Source of the DNA: Triops longicaudatus
Taxonomy: Eukaryota > Arthropoda > Branchiopoda > Notostraca > Triopsidae
Direction of reading: 5' to 3'
NCBI GenBank assembly: GCA_022885665.1
Contig: JAGQDJ010000633.1
Coordinates: forward strand, 496,001 to 560,000
DNA: 64,000 nt
Part shown: positions 1 through 26,625 of the stretch, piece after piece
Position numbering within the stretch: position 1 is the stretch's first letter
How the letters are laid out: each line of letters opens with the position of its first letter
Notes under the pieces: model-generated
The model's input: only the letters and a program-made list of their open reading frames with translations
The model's database searches: none
What the model was told of the DNA's origin: nothing
Program-made: the position numbers and the translations under genes

Positions 1-726
1 ATTCTGTTGAATAATTTCGAAATTATTGGCATCGGGGGATGAAGACAAAACGGTGATAAATTGAAGCCATCTGACAACGTTCAAGCCATTGGCTTTGCTT
101 TGTGTGTGAGCGCAGTGCGTCAGCTTTTTGCAGGTAAAGAAGGAACGGCATTTTTCATAAATTCAACGCATGTTAGACAAAAGGAATGGGTGTTTTGTCC
201 ATCGTAATGCCATGCTGTGCATGCCAGAAAGAAATTCTAGTTTAGAAAGCTCTAAAGGTTTGGGAAATGTCGGTCTTTTTTAGCGAGTCGACCATCCCGG
301 TAATTCGAAGAAAAATGGCGGCGCTAGCTACGGAAAAAGTTGCTTGCAAACATTCGCATATTCAGTGAACCACGCTATCGGTAGTTTTATGGCCTTCGAT
401 ATTATCAAGTCTTGGGGCTTCACTTGCAAGACTAGGTCCGTTTTAAATTACTGTGACTTGTTTGGCTGGTATGCGATTGCGGGGAATTTTGCATTGAGTG
501 TGTCCTTAGCTTGGCAGCGTGTTAAGCATCCCGGTATTGTCACAACGCGTGTTGAAAGTATTTTTAAACGTTTAGCGTTGTGATATCACGCTGCGTTTCT
601 CATGCAACGTATGTAATGAACTCTAGATGTTTCAGCCAATTAATAAATTTGTCTTTTCTTTTTTGAATAGATAGATCCTTGTACATAGTCTGGTGTACAT
701 AGGCAATTCAGCCATATTTCGACAGA
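1..726. other. Upstream flank and probable 5' UTR of lingerer
   Basis: No coding region is recognisable here. The stretch at 344-583 is open but begins with TTG and resembles nothing I know. A possible 3' splice site (TTTTGAATAG) lies near 671, so the start codon at 727 may sit in a second exon behind a 5' UTR intron. The transcription start is not determined. Confidence 0.4.
311..322 (+). promoter_or_regulatory. YY1-like ATGGCGGC motif
   Basis: The sequence AAAAATGGCGGC resembles the AANATGGCGGC YY1/Pho-type element often found just downstream of animal transcription start sites. It lies about 400 bases before the lingerer start codon. Only the sequence match is seen; its use is inferred. 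Confidence 0.3.
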
Positions 727-3700
727 ATGAGTGCTTCTGGGGGCGGTAAAGGGGGCGGCGGAAAGACGCGTAACAGAGGATCAGCCAGTACTGGAGCGGC
801 CAAGTCTCAGGATAAAGCACCTTCCGCGAGCAGCACAACAGACAGCAGTCAAGTTAACAAATCTCCTACTCTCGCAAGATCAACGGACAAGAGTTCTCGG
901 CAGACCAACGAAGGAGGAGCCAAGACAGGAACAGATACTGTTCACAAAATAATGCCGACAGCGGAGCAACTTCGCATTGCGCAGATGATCAGCGACCCAA
1001 AGAAAGAAGATCCCGACTTGCTTGACAAAATCAACAAAGTAAACCTTCAGTTTGTTTATTACGAGTACTACATAAGCTTTGTACAAATCCTTAGCTGGTG
1101 GAAGTGACGGGGCGTTCAGCGGACTCGGTTACCATTGCGCTGCACGACTGTAACAACGATCTGGAACGCGCCACCATCCTGTTGCTTGACGGGGAAGGGG
1201 AAGGTGACTGGGAAGTGTCCGGAAAGAAAAAGAAAGGGCGTCTCGCCGCTAAAGCTGGTCATGAAGGAAGTGACGCTGATCAAGGCCAAAGTGCTGGAAG
1301 AGAGCGAGATCGTGAACATCAAGGCGACCGAGACCGCTCTCGGTCGGCACGCGGACCGCCAAGGATGCGGGGCAGAGGTATGACCGGTTACCGAAATCAA
1401 CTAAGTTGTTCAACTGAACGTCTATTGTACCTCATTATGTTTACAGGACGCGGAAAGGAAAACAAAGAGCGAGACGAATGGAGCGAAGGTGTGGGAGATG
1501 CATCTTCCACGGATTATTCCGGAGCACGCGGCAGTCGTGGTGGACGCGGTGGCCGGATGGTAAATGGACGTGGTCGAGGAGGAGGTGGTGGAAGAGGCAG
1601 GGGCTATGGCGGCCGAGGAGGTGGACCAGGTCGTGGCATGAGGAACTCCTCCCAACCGGAAGACAGTTGGGACACGCCCACTGATCAAGAACCAATGAAG
1701 ATGGGTAATTGCGCATATTTATTTATTACTGGATTAGACTGCGTGGTACCTATTTATTTGTCGTTCATAACGGGAAAACAATTCCGTTTTATTGCCTCTT
1801 TTAAGTAATTACCGCTAGTCTGTTCTACGGAGTTTGTTTCAGTCCAAAGATAAATTATATTCGGCTACAATAAAACCTCGCTGTAACAGAGACCGGTTAT
1901 TACAATCAAAGGGCAGTTGTTTACTACTCCACATGCCCCAGCTAAAGGAGACATTGAAGCCCATGTTGGCTAATACGGCAATCGGCTACCAAAGTCCTTT
2001 ATCACCTTACGTGTACGTTATAATGAGGTTTTGTTTAATTGTATTTTTATCTTTAAATGCCATTGTAGGTGTCGATTATTGACGGTTACGGTCCAATTCA
2101 CCATTCTTTCATTTTGTTAGTTGGTCAGAATTCTTACATGATTTTATTATTGTTGATGCCGCTGCATGAATGTTTCGTTGTAGTGAGGTTTTATTTTAAT
2201 ACTTGAGTTTATAATGATCGTGTTATTTAGATAATTGGGGCGAAGATTTCCCTGCAACGGAAGATTGGGATAACGAAGAGTACACGGGGTCTTTGGCCGA
2301 CACCAAGGTGTTTACTCCTAGTTCTCAAGTACCTCCTCCGGTTGTAGCGGATGCGACCAGCCCTGGAGTCGCCGGGGTTACAGCAGGAACAGTTGGCTCT
2401 GGTCTTCTGAACGGAGAGGTCCCCACAGCGGAATTATCAGCGGTTACGCCTGCCTCTGTACCAGGTCACGTGCTGTATAGCGCAGTGGCGACGAACCAGG
2501 CCAACGTGCCAAGTTCATCACAGGCACCAATCACCAGCAGCACAGCTGCTACGGGAGTTCCAGCAGGTACTCCTTTGGATCTTAGCGTGTTGCTTCAGAA
2601 GGAACCTGCCAACGTCAAAGCGTACTTGTCACAGTATTCTCAACCGTCTGCCACTCAGGGTAAGCTGAAACTCTACGTCACCTTTTGCTTTTTACTAAAA
2701 AAAAATCATTATTACTACTATTTCCTTCCGAACGTTTGCTGATCTCATTTTTATTCCAGGTTCATTTTTGGGTTACAACACCGTGGCCGGAAGTGCACCC
2801 TCTCCCGTTAGCTCCGCAGCGGCAGCTGCTGCGGCGGCGAGGAATAAGCCTCAACGCCCCAAGTTGGCCCCTCCTTCTAAGATTCCCGCGTCTGCGGTCG
2901 AAATGCCCAACGACGATGCTGTTAATCAGCTTGACCTCAAATTTGGATCTCTGGACTTTGGAGTGGGTGTCGAAAGTACAGGTTTTGAGCTCACTCCTTT
3001 ACAGCAACAGCAATCGCTTGTCGCACAGCAACAGGCGCAGTCTCAAGCTACATCCACCACGGGCCTGTTGGACTTGGAAGCCAGCGGTCTTGGAGTCTCC
3101 AATGCTTCAGCCAATCTGGGCACACCTGGCGATTATGGGAACAAAGGTAATTTTCAAGCGTGGCTAGTTTTAATGGAAGGTTGCCTTTCGGTTCCACTTG
3201 GGAGATTGATATACCTTAGTAAAAATCATATCCTTGTTATTAAAGGCAATTAAACTTTTTATTTATCGTTGCAGGTGCGTCTTCGCTTGGTGGCACTTCG
3301 GCCATGCCCAAAGCTGGAGAAAATGCCTCAGCGACAGCGCTAGGTGGAACTAGTGGTGGCTACGGCTCAAGCCAACAAACTTCTACAACAACGTCGTACC
3401 CGTACCAAGTATGTCTCTTACGTTTGTGAATACCAGTTGGAGATATTCACTATTAAATAGTTTAATTAAATCACTATTAAAACATCGTTTTTGCCTGTGA
3501 TTTTGTATTGAATTATTGAGTATTTATTTGATTACTTATTTTTAAGTCATTCTTTTAGTAGCCGTCTAATTTTTGTCTATTCGTAAAGCAGGGACCTAAG
3601 AACAGCTACGGAACTGGGTACAACAGCTACGGTCAGGGTTACAGCAGTACAAGTAGCAGTGCCACTGCTTCGAGCTATGGAAGTAGTCATCAACAGCAGC

Positions 3701-6278
3701 AGCCAGCTTCTACCGCTGCGTCGACGCCCTATGGCTCCTCGTCATACGGCTACGGAAATACTGGACCCAGCAGTAACACCAGTACAGCTCCTTCCAGTGC
3801 ATATCCAGCATCGGGCGTTTATAATCCTGCTGCAGCGGGTGCGTCTAACAAAAAGGATGTGCCCACTTCTGGCACGGGAGCTCAAGGCGTCAGTCAAGTT
3901 CAGTCCGGCTACGATAGTAACACAGGAGGCAGCAATGTCCCTTCAACTACTCTTTCCATGCAAGCCCTTGGGCTCAGCACATCGAACGTTCCTACTAGGT
4001 AAACATTCCTTCTCTTCAGCATTTTTGTGTTCAGGAGAAAATAAGCCTAGCTTGTTATTCATTATATGATGCCCTCCACTTAAGTCGAACTCAGATAAAA
4101 CGAAAATCCCCGTAACTTGAACGGACATTTTACGGTCCCGTTTTTATCCCATTTAACTCAGTACAAACGAAGTTTGGTTGAAACGAATTCATCTAACTCG
4201 AATATTCGCTTTAATAAAAAAAAAACTTCTGCAACTTCTGATAAGACAAAACTCCTCGTAGGACGAATGTTTCACTCCAATCCCTAGCCGTTCGACTTAA
4301 GCGGAGAGCACTTTATTGCGTACTTCTTCGAACTTGCCTGGTGTTACGACAAGGAACATTAAAGTTTGAAGGATAAAATTCTTATGAAAAATCGCTTTGA
4401 ACATGTATGGTTAAGTGAAGGTTTGGTGGAGATGAGCAGGTTTCTACTGTTTGCTATTTGTGAAGCTTATCCAAGAAAACAGTGACGACCATGTGTATTA
4501 TCAATACCAGATCGGCGGCCAATTCCGGTGCGGGACCGACTTCGAAAACGATCCCCACAGCCAGCAGCAGTGGAACGGTGTTGTCAGCCTTGCAAGCGCC
4601 GTCTGTGGCCCCCACCAGTCAACCAGGTTTGCCTGCGGGAACCCTGTTAGGGGCACAGTACATCATGGGCGGGCCAGGACCAGGCATGCCGTTCTACCCG
4701 GCCAACCTGCAGCAGCCAATGTACTCATTAGAGGATATGCAATTATTCCAACAACGCTATCCGCATATGTCCAACGCTGAATTGGCAGCAGCGTACTATG
4801 GCGTGGGTTACCAATCGCCCACGTCGTTAACCGCAGCGGCGACGCAGGGAACACGAGATACCAGCGTAGCATCCCAGGGTTTGGCCTCTATGGCGTATGA
4901 TAACAAGTTTGCCCGACCAGAAAACAATTCTCCCGTCCCTACTTCGTTGTCACAGGTAATTTTTCGCACTATGAAGTACTTTTGACTAAGGAAAGAACGT
5001 CTTTTATTCGTTTGAACCGGTGTATGATGGATATTTTGTTGTAATAGAGTGCAGCAGCACAATCGCACCAAGCAGCGTACCTGAGTGCAGCGGCGGCAGC
5101 AGCAGCCACTCCTTTGCCACCAGCATACGCCTACTTCTACGGAGGCGGGGTAGTACCAGGCGGCTTCCAGTACGGCCCAGCCCCTACGGCTCTCTATCCA
5201 GTCTCAGCGCCATCTTCCGCCCAAGGCCAAGGACACGTACAAACTCCCTCGGGCCATATGGGAGCTGGCCAGTATGGCAAGGGACCGGGAGGCCCTTCGC
5301 AGCAACAAACTCCCAATACTGGTAACATTTCTGACGACTTAATACTTTGTGCACGATTAGTAAAAAAAAGCCCCATGTTTAATTTTATAAGCCAGCGCAT
5401 CTCATTAGTTTTTGGTTACTACCTAAAATCACCGATCAGAAACATCTCTTACAAACTCCGTACGCGACCTCGCTTCTAGTTGACTAGGAGATCGTCATGG
5501 AGTGAGATTTTAACATTTAATTTAGATTTTTTTTTATTAATTAATGCATTTATTTGTTTCTTGAATGAGCCCCATTTTCCAAATCCGTACTTCTGCCCTA
5601 TTTTGGGTAATTAGCCGCCAGTAAAGAACAGTGCATAGAATTAGCTAACATTAAAATATTTTATAATTACACAGTGGGAAGAATTAAAATATGGTACTAG
5701 TGAGTTAATTTTAAAATAATGCTTGGTTGTTGAATGGCATTAAATTGCATACTTATATATATTTATGTTTGTAACGTTTAGGTGTAGGAAGCAGTGGACC
5801 GTCGGCTTATAACTACGCTTCGACGTACGAGGCGTTGGGTAACTCAGATTTCAAGTCCATTTACGGTGGAGGCTCAGTCGGTGTGGGTACTGCAGGCGGG
5901 GCCTCTGGTGTCGTACCGAACAAGGTCGGATCATCCACTGGACCGGGCTCTGCGACAGGCGATTTGGGTTCGGTTTACGGTAAAGCGGCCCCGCATTCTC
6001 AATTAAGCAAAGTGTCGTACGATAAGCCAGGATTCCATACGGGCACTCCCCCGCCTTTTAATCTTGCGGCTCCCGGCAGCGGTACCGGCCCGGGTGCGTA
6101 CACGCAAATGTTCATCCCCACGATAGCACCGCATCAGTCTCATCATTCGCAGCTCATGCACGCACAGCTCCATCAAGATACGGGCGCTGGCGGACAACGT
6201 TCGGCTACTGGCGGTCAAAGTGGTAACAAAACAGGTCCCAAGGGCTCATATGGAGCTTCGTACTGGGGCAACAACTAA
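727..6278 (+). CDS. lig: Lingerer / UBAP2L-type UBA-domain RNA-binding protein
   Basis: Ten coding exons join in frame to about 1141 aa: 727-1038, 1095-1377, 1447-1704, 2231-2659, 2760-3146, 3275-3408, 3592-3998, 4511-4955, 5048-5321, 5782-6278. Human UBAP2L is about 1090 aa. An N-terminal UBA-like domain (about residues 85-150, with ALHDCNNDLERATILLLDGE) is followed by an RG/RGG-rich region (about 200-260). Next come the family block WGEDFPATEDWDNEEY, then DLKFGSLDFG (about 486-495), a Gln/Ala/Tyr-rich region with AYAYFYGGG, and the conserved C-terminal YDKPGFHTGTPPPF. Family members bind FMRP, Caprin and Rasputin/G3BP, act in stress granules and translation, and in flies affect mating behaviour. 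The ATG at 727 is the first in frame. The 69-base second intron has no stop and a length divisible by three, so retention would add 23 residues. The exon 7/8 junction is the least certain. Confidence 0.93.
4080..4320. repeat. Decayed transposon-like segment in a lingerer intron
   Basis: The seventh lingerer intron contains several degenerate copies of a TAACTCGAA/AAGTCGAACTC-type word spaced along about 240 bases. This pattern recalls the ends of old pogo/Tigger-like DNA transposons in invertebrates. No open frame or clear terminal inverted repeat is visible. The transposon origin is inferred. Confidence 0.35.
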
Positions 6279-8246
6279 AACTTCACCAGAAAACTGAACC
6301 AGCGAGACTAAGGCATCAAGAGTAAACTTTCCTCCAGATGGGCGGGCCGTTACCTGTTTTCATTTCTTTTCTCTTCAAAAATAATTTCCCAGTTTTCAAG
6401 TCTCCGCACACCTTTTACTGCAAAAGAGAGAAAAAAGACAAAAAATAGATGCCTGTGGGCCGCGCCCGTCCCCTGAATTCTAAAGGATCCAATAAAAATT
6501 AAGGCAGAAACAGCCCATGAGTATGCTTGATTTGCGTAACGCGGGTCAAAGAAGGAAATTTTTGCAAGAAGCCAATGTTCAAAAATTGTAGAGAGAATTG
6601 ATTTTTTTTCTCGTTTAAGTTTTTCACCCAATTGTGGGGGGAAAGGAAATTATTTTCACCCTATCTGTCGCAGTCCATTGAACCCTCGCCGTGTCTTCTC
6701 CCCAAACTTTTTTGCATCTTCGTTTTGACTTGGTTAATGAAATGTTTTGCAACATGACAGGGATGTCTAGGAAACATTTTCTTTTTGTGTTGGTTACTTA
6801 TGAATCTTATTGACTGATTTTAATGGGTCTTCAATTCTTCTGGTGCGTATGCTGACCGTTTCTCTACCGAGGTCTTGAAATCAGTTACAAGGTCCAAAAC
6901 CCTGGAAAAGTAGCAGTCGTGCCTGTGATGTGTCAATTGGTGAGGAATTTTCGGTTGAATCTACAACGTACGTATGAAGGAGAAAGGTGGGCGATAATGA
7001 CGCCACCGTATGTGGTGGCGAAGACGGGGAAAGCTTGCGCGTGCTGTCGATGTCTGCCGCTAAACAAAAGCAACTGTCATTCTTCCCAATAAAAGGTCCG
7101 TGAACCAAAATCATTGTTACTTTAATTTGAGAAAGGAATTATGACAATAAAACGCGCAAGGGTCCTATAAGCCAGTAAGTTACTAGCGCTTTTCTTAATT
7201 CCTGAATGTATGTTGGGGCAAGTGGTTTCGTATTTTTCTGGGGTGCGAGCTGTTTTTTTTTTGTACTAGAAAGGTTAAAGTCTATGCTAGTCGGTGGGAT
7301 AGTCGAATTGGCTAATTCGGGACGCACTCTACAAGAAAACCATTACATGTTTCCAGAAGATCCCATAAATGACATAGTCCAGCTAATTTCCGTTAGAGTA
7401 TAAAATAGGAATAACGAATACTGGCACTAGCACAAAAATATATATAATTTGCATTCTATTTCAATTGAAATAACACTGAAAAGAACTCATTTACAATGGA
7501 GATGAATAGTCCAGCGTATGTGTGTGGAATGGTCGAGCGAACGAGATCCGTACGTAATGAATCCTTTGAATGTAAGAATAAACCGAAGCTTAACATTACT
7601 AGATTTTATTATTACTTACAGTAAACTTATCCAAATAAATAGTAGAATTTGTTATTTACATACTGTGTCAGTTTAGATTAAAGTGAACGATTTTTCGCGA
7701 GTTCCAGAGGCCGATCAGGAAAAAGGCTACGTCCCTGAAAAATACTGTCCACGATACTAGTGTTAATCATTCGTTAGTTTGATTGACTCCTTTTTCATTT
7801 AAGTTATAATTATTTGCAGCTTATAACAGAAAGACACGATATCTTTCGTACGTAATTCATTGATAAAACCTATTTATGTCGAAAGTTTGACGTCGGTATT
7901 CGACTACATAATTAATAAATGCTCTGTGGTATTTTATAGGGGACAACGCAAATTCCTCTTATTTTCTAAGGGGGCACATTGGTAGGAAATATACCGCAAT
8001 ATTACTGGGTGCTATGAAGGTGCTCAAAAGTGGTGTTCGTTCTTGTGAGTCGCGTGTGAGCGAGGGATGAGTCACAAGAAAAGAAACCGATAACGAGTTG
8101 AGCGGGGACGATGAAAGAGAGTGTCTAATTGAGTCCGCGTAAAGCGAAGCTGTGCTACGTGGTTCGGCTATTTAATCGCATGATTTCTGTGTACACCGAC
8201 AGAGTGCGTTGCTGTCTATTTGTCTGGTTGGTGGTAATGCAGTAAA
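6279..8246. other. Lingerer 3' UTR and flank leading to Rabconnectin-3A
   Basis: This stretch holds no recognisable gene. The lingerer 3' UTR probably occupies its first part, with AATAAA at 6491 and further AATAAA matches near 7089, 7145 and 7577. The last few hundred bases, up to the start codon at 8287, are probably the Rabconnectin-3A promoter and 5' UTR. Confidence 0.5.
6491..6496 (+). terminator. Candidate poly(A) signal of lingerer
   Basis: A canonical AATAAA lies about 210 bases after the lingerer stop codon. Later AATAAA copies exist, so this may be only the proximal site. Confidence 0.4.
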
Positions 8247-8285
8247 ATGTCTTGGGTTAATTATCGCTACACTGTAATATATTAA
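8247..8285 (+). other. Upstream ORF before Rabconnectin-3A
   Basis: If the 5' UTR extends this far, an ATG at 8247 opens a 12-codon frame (MSWVNYRYTVIY) that stops at 8285, one base before the main ATG at 8287. An even shorter ATG-CAG-TAA lies at 8237-8245. Such placement could damp or channel translation by re-initiation, but transcription here is assumed. Confidence 0.35.
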
Positions 8286-8286
8286 A

Positions 8287-23536
<15,250 letters not shown>

Positions 23537-24646
23537 GGTATACAGAGAATACTACGAAGTCAATCCACTGTTTGTGCATCGTTACAATTTTATTGACTCG
23601 GAACAAAAACGTATGAGTAGCATACAGCCATCAGCGAAAACAACCGACCACTTTAAAACCCCGGAGGTCTAATGAGGAATAATTGGTATTGTAGACTTAA
23701 GCCAAAATTCTACCGAATAATTTTGACATTGATGCTGACGTGTTCCAAAGAAAGCTGTTAAGTTTGGAGTGTAAGCAATTACATTTACTGGGTAGGAATT
23801 TTTACCAAGCCTTCTATAACTCGAAGACCCGTTAGACCTCCTTGTTTTTGGAAGCGGTCAGTTTTCTTTTTGGTAAACTAGATACGCCATTCTATTCAGT
23901 AAGAAGACGCCGACAATGGACTATTACTTATTCTTACATTTGTCAGGTTTTATGAGTGATGTGTTTTGCTTTGTCCCGCTTTTGACTATTTGATTGTAAA
24001 GCTGTAAATTATTCGAGTTTTGGGTTTGGCGGCGTTGGTCTATTTTACTTCCCTGTCCTTGATGAACATGTTTCCCTTTTAATCCTTCTGGCTTCGTGTA
24101 ATCTAGCCCTACTGTTTAGGGTATTCCTTGATCATCTGTCGTCGGATTTACCCAAGTACTGTATGAATTCCACGTCTAGGATTTGTGAAGTCAAAAGCTT
24201 CTCTGTGTTGACTAGTCGTACATTGTTTCAAAACTATAGAAAAATAGTAAGTTTAAGAACCTAATGTCACTTTATAGAGAGGCGTAGAAAATGTTTTTAG
24301 CATTCCAAGTGATACTTCATGGAATAGTGGGGAAAATCGTGAAGAAAAATTACGGGAAATAAGTGAATGTTTGGACTAGTTTAGACGTTTCAACTTTTTG
24401 TTAAAGGAAATATATTAGATGGTCGAAGTAAAGATTTGAGTTTTTCTTATAAATCGAGATACCCAGTTGTGTCTGACTTATCGCCGACAAACTTAGAAAT
24501 GGGGACTGCCCGCACCTCGTGAAGAAAGCACACGTGCCACTATAAGCTTGGCAAGTCCTCTAGAATTAAGGTTCATATGTAGAAGGTAGGTACAAATGGT
24601 GTGTTATCGTCTGAACGCTTTCATCTGTGACGTATGTTATTTGTTG

Positions 24647-24713
24647 CAATCAGTGCCCACGGCAGGGGCACTGATTGTTGTGTATCACGTCAATCAAAAC
24701 GTGATACACAACA
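24647..24713. repeat. Two adjacent perfect inverted repeats (double hairpin)
   Basis: Positions 24647-24658 (CAATCAGTGCCC) pair perfectly with 24666-24677 around a 7-base loop. Positions 24676-24690 then pair perfectly with 24699-24713 (15 bp) around an 8-base loop. The two hairpins share the two bases 24676-24677, so they abut. They lie 1.1 kb past the Rabconnectin-3A stop. No flanking inverted repeat joins them into a larger fold. Function is unknown. Confidence 0.85.
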
Positions 24714-25249
24714 TTTATGCCAAAATTGAGCGTGATTATTATATTTTACCTTCTTTCGTCGGAAAAATACTTTATTTCAGACCAGTCGAGATGTATAAAA
24801 AGATTTCAGCTATGAGGTCGTCAGAACTTTCAGAAATACTATTAGGTATTTGTATATTGGGGTGCGTGAAAAAGCACCACGATTTTTTTACAGAAGAAAA
24901 GTGCTTGTAATAAAATTTTTAGCGAATTAGTCTCGCTTGACAGCGATAAATCCACGGTAGTAATTTTATTTCTGCCAATAAAAGTTTGTTGTACTGGAAC
25001 AATTATTATCGTACTTATTAATTTTATTGGAATTACAAAGATTATGGTAATTCTGACGGAACCTAATTAACCGACATGTCTGCAATTTGGAAATTAAGGA
25101 AAGCGAATTGTCAGCCTCGACGAGAGGATTCCGAATCTGTAAGAATTATTGCGCTAACCCTTCAAATAAGCAAGAAAACTCAGCTTGAATATAAAATTAT
25201 GCCCTGAGGGCGTCTCAGGAGCCAAAAAGTTTTAAATTCCATAAGGAAT

Positions 25250-25512
25250 AACATGGGAAAAAGTGCGATGCACGATGCCAGCATCATGCTTCCCGATCTC
25301 GTTCACCCTTTCCTTTCCCTTTTCCTGCTTCCTATGCTGTTTCCAATGATACTCATGGTAATCCCATTTTATTGGGATATACCAGGATCCATAGGAAGCA
25401 GGACAGGGATGTTGATACTTTTTTCCTCAGAAAAATCAAACTTCGGTCACGGGGACTCGAACCCACTACCTTTCGATCACAAGTTCGAGACTTAGACCGC
25501 TCGGCCAAAGTG
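25250..25512 (-). mobile_element. tRNA-derived SINE-like element
   Basis: Read on the - strand, the head carries a pol III A box (TGGCCGAGCGGT, 25507-25496) and an exact B box (GGTTCGAGTCC, 25463-25453), spaced as in tRNAs. The T stem and acceptor stem do not pair, so this is not a working tRNA gene. The body behind the head contains a 14-bp inverted repeat (25323-25336 with 25390-25403) enclosing a smaller hairpin around ATCCCA/TGGGAT. The 3' end is not defined and I see no clear target-site duplication. Class assignment follows from known SINE architecture. Confidence 0.6.
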
Positions 25513-25624
25513 TTTTGCGTTCACTGGCTTATTTGAAATATAAAAATTAATTATGGTATGTTGATCGTTCACGTCATTTATGAAGACCAGAACTGTTCAC
25601 TTATTATTTCTTAGAATTCTTTCA

Positions 25625-25790
25625 GGTAGGGAACAGGGACACAGCGAAGGGGTCCCGGGCCACCCCGAAATTATTTTCTTGTATGCAAGTAAGCTCAGTG
25701 GCAGCATCAAGAAAAAGTTGTCCCCCGAAAAAAAACACACGCCCCCCCACCCCGAAAAAAATTCCTGGCTACGCCCCTGGCCCACGTCCA
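25625..25790 (-). repeat. Dispersed repeat fragment with GGGGCGTAGCCAGGAATT end
   Basis: On the - strand the segment begins CAGGGGCGTAGCCAGGAATT and continues with G-runs alternating with T-runs. I recognise this kind of end from interspersed repeats in many invertebrate genomes. No coding frame is seen. Boundaries are approximate. Confidence 0.45.
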
Positions 25791-26625
25791 TAGGCATGGA
25801 GCTAAAGCGGGGAAAACACGAATACTTCCTGTGAGCCATATCCCACGTGCAATAAGTATAGCTCCATTTATGGGAATTGGGAAAATTTGCAAAGGAAAAT
25901 GTACAAGGGAAAGGAGATTCACAAGGTGAAGGTCACAATGTCAATTTCCTAGTTTTTGTAAAGGAAGTTCAGTTCAGCTATAGTTTAGAAACGTCAATTA
26001 AGAAACGAAAATTAAGAACGTCAAGGAATTATCTACATTCACGTACGTAAAAGCCATAAAATCAAAGTCTATTTTTTAAACATCCCCTTTATAATGAAGA
26101 ATGAAAGAATGGTTGCTTTAAAAGAAATGCTCCCGGCCTTGACTTGCCCAGCTTTTTCGATAGCCAGACCTGTCGTCTTTGTTCACTTCATGTAGGAAAT
26201 CTGGGCATTTGAGTAAAACCAAGAAGTCATAAAAATGCGCTTATTTATCGGTTACTCAGTTTATGCTTCCGGCTGCATGTGTGCCGGTATCGCATTTCCG
26301 GATGAGTTTTCAGGATGTGATAGTGCCTGGTTATCTCGTAAGCTGGCAAAGAACAGGAAAAGAAATACAACCGTCAGTTTGGAGTAATAGAAATTTTGAA
26401 TAAGTTTTATTATTTCGCTTTATAGATGCTAAGACTTAAGGCTACATATTCGGAATAGTTCAATATACTACAAGAACAAAGTATGAGTCAAAAGAAGATA
26501 CAACTTAACTTTGGTAAGGGGAAAAGAAGTGCGCAGGGGTCAACAGATGACGGAAAATTTACAATTGGGATGTGCCTTTCTCTGGCCCTTAGAAGTTTCG
26601 CATTGTTCATTTAACAAAATAAAGG

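Larger units (their letters stand above)
23537..26625. other. Convergent intergenic region between Rabconnectin-3A and Shc
   Basis: No gene is visible. The region holds the 3' UTRs of two converging genes plus several repeat-like structures annotated separately: the double hairpin at 24647, the SINE-like element at 25250-25512, and a dispersed repeat at about 25625-25790. AATAAA occurs at 24977 on the + strand, and AATAAA on the - strand at 26406-26411, about 215 bases past the Shc stop. Confidence 0.6.

Noticed and set aside
24647..24713. Parvovirus-type T-shaped terminal hairpin
   Set aside because: The two hairpins are not enclosed by an outer inverted repeat, and no viral coding sequence lies nearby.
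25440..25512. Possible functional tRNA gene on the - strand
   Set aside because: A and B boxes are present, but the acceptor stem does not pair and two of five T-stem pairs fail, so it is better read as a SINE head.
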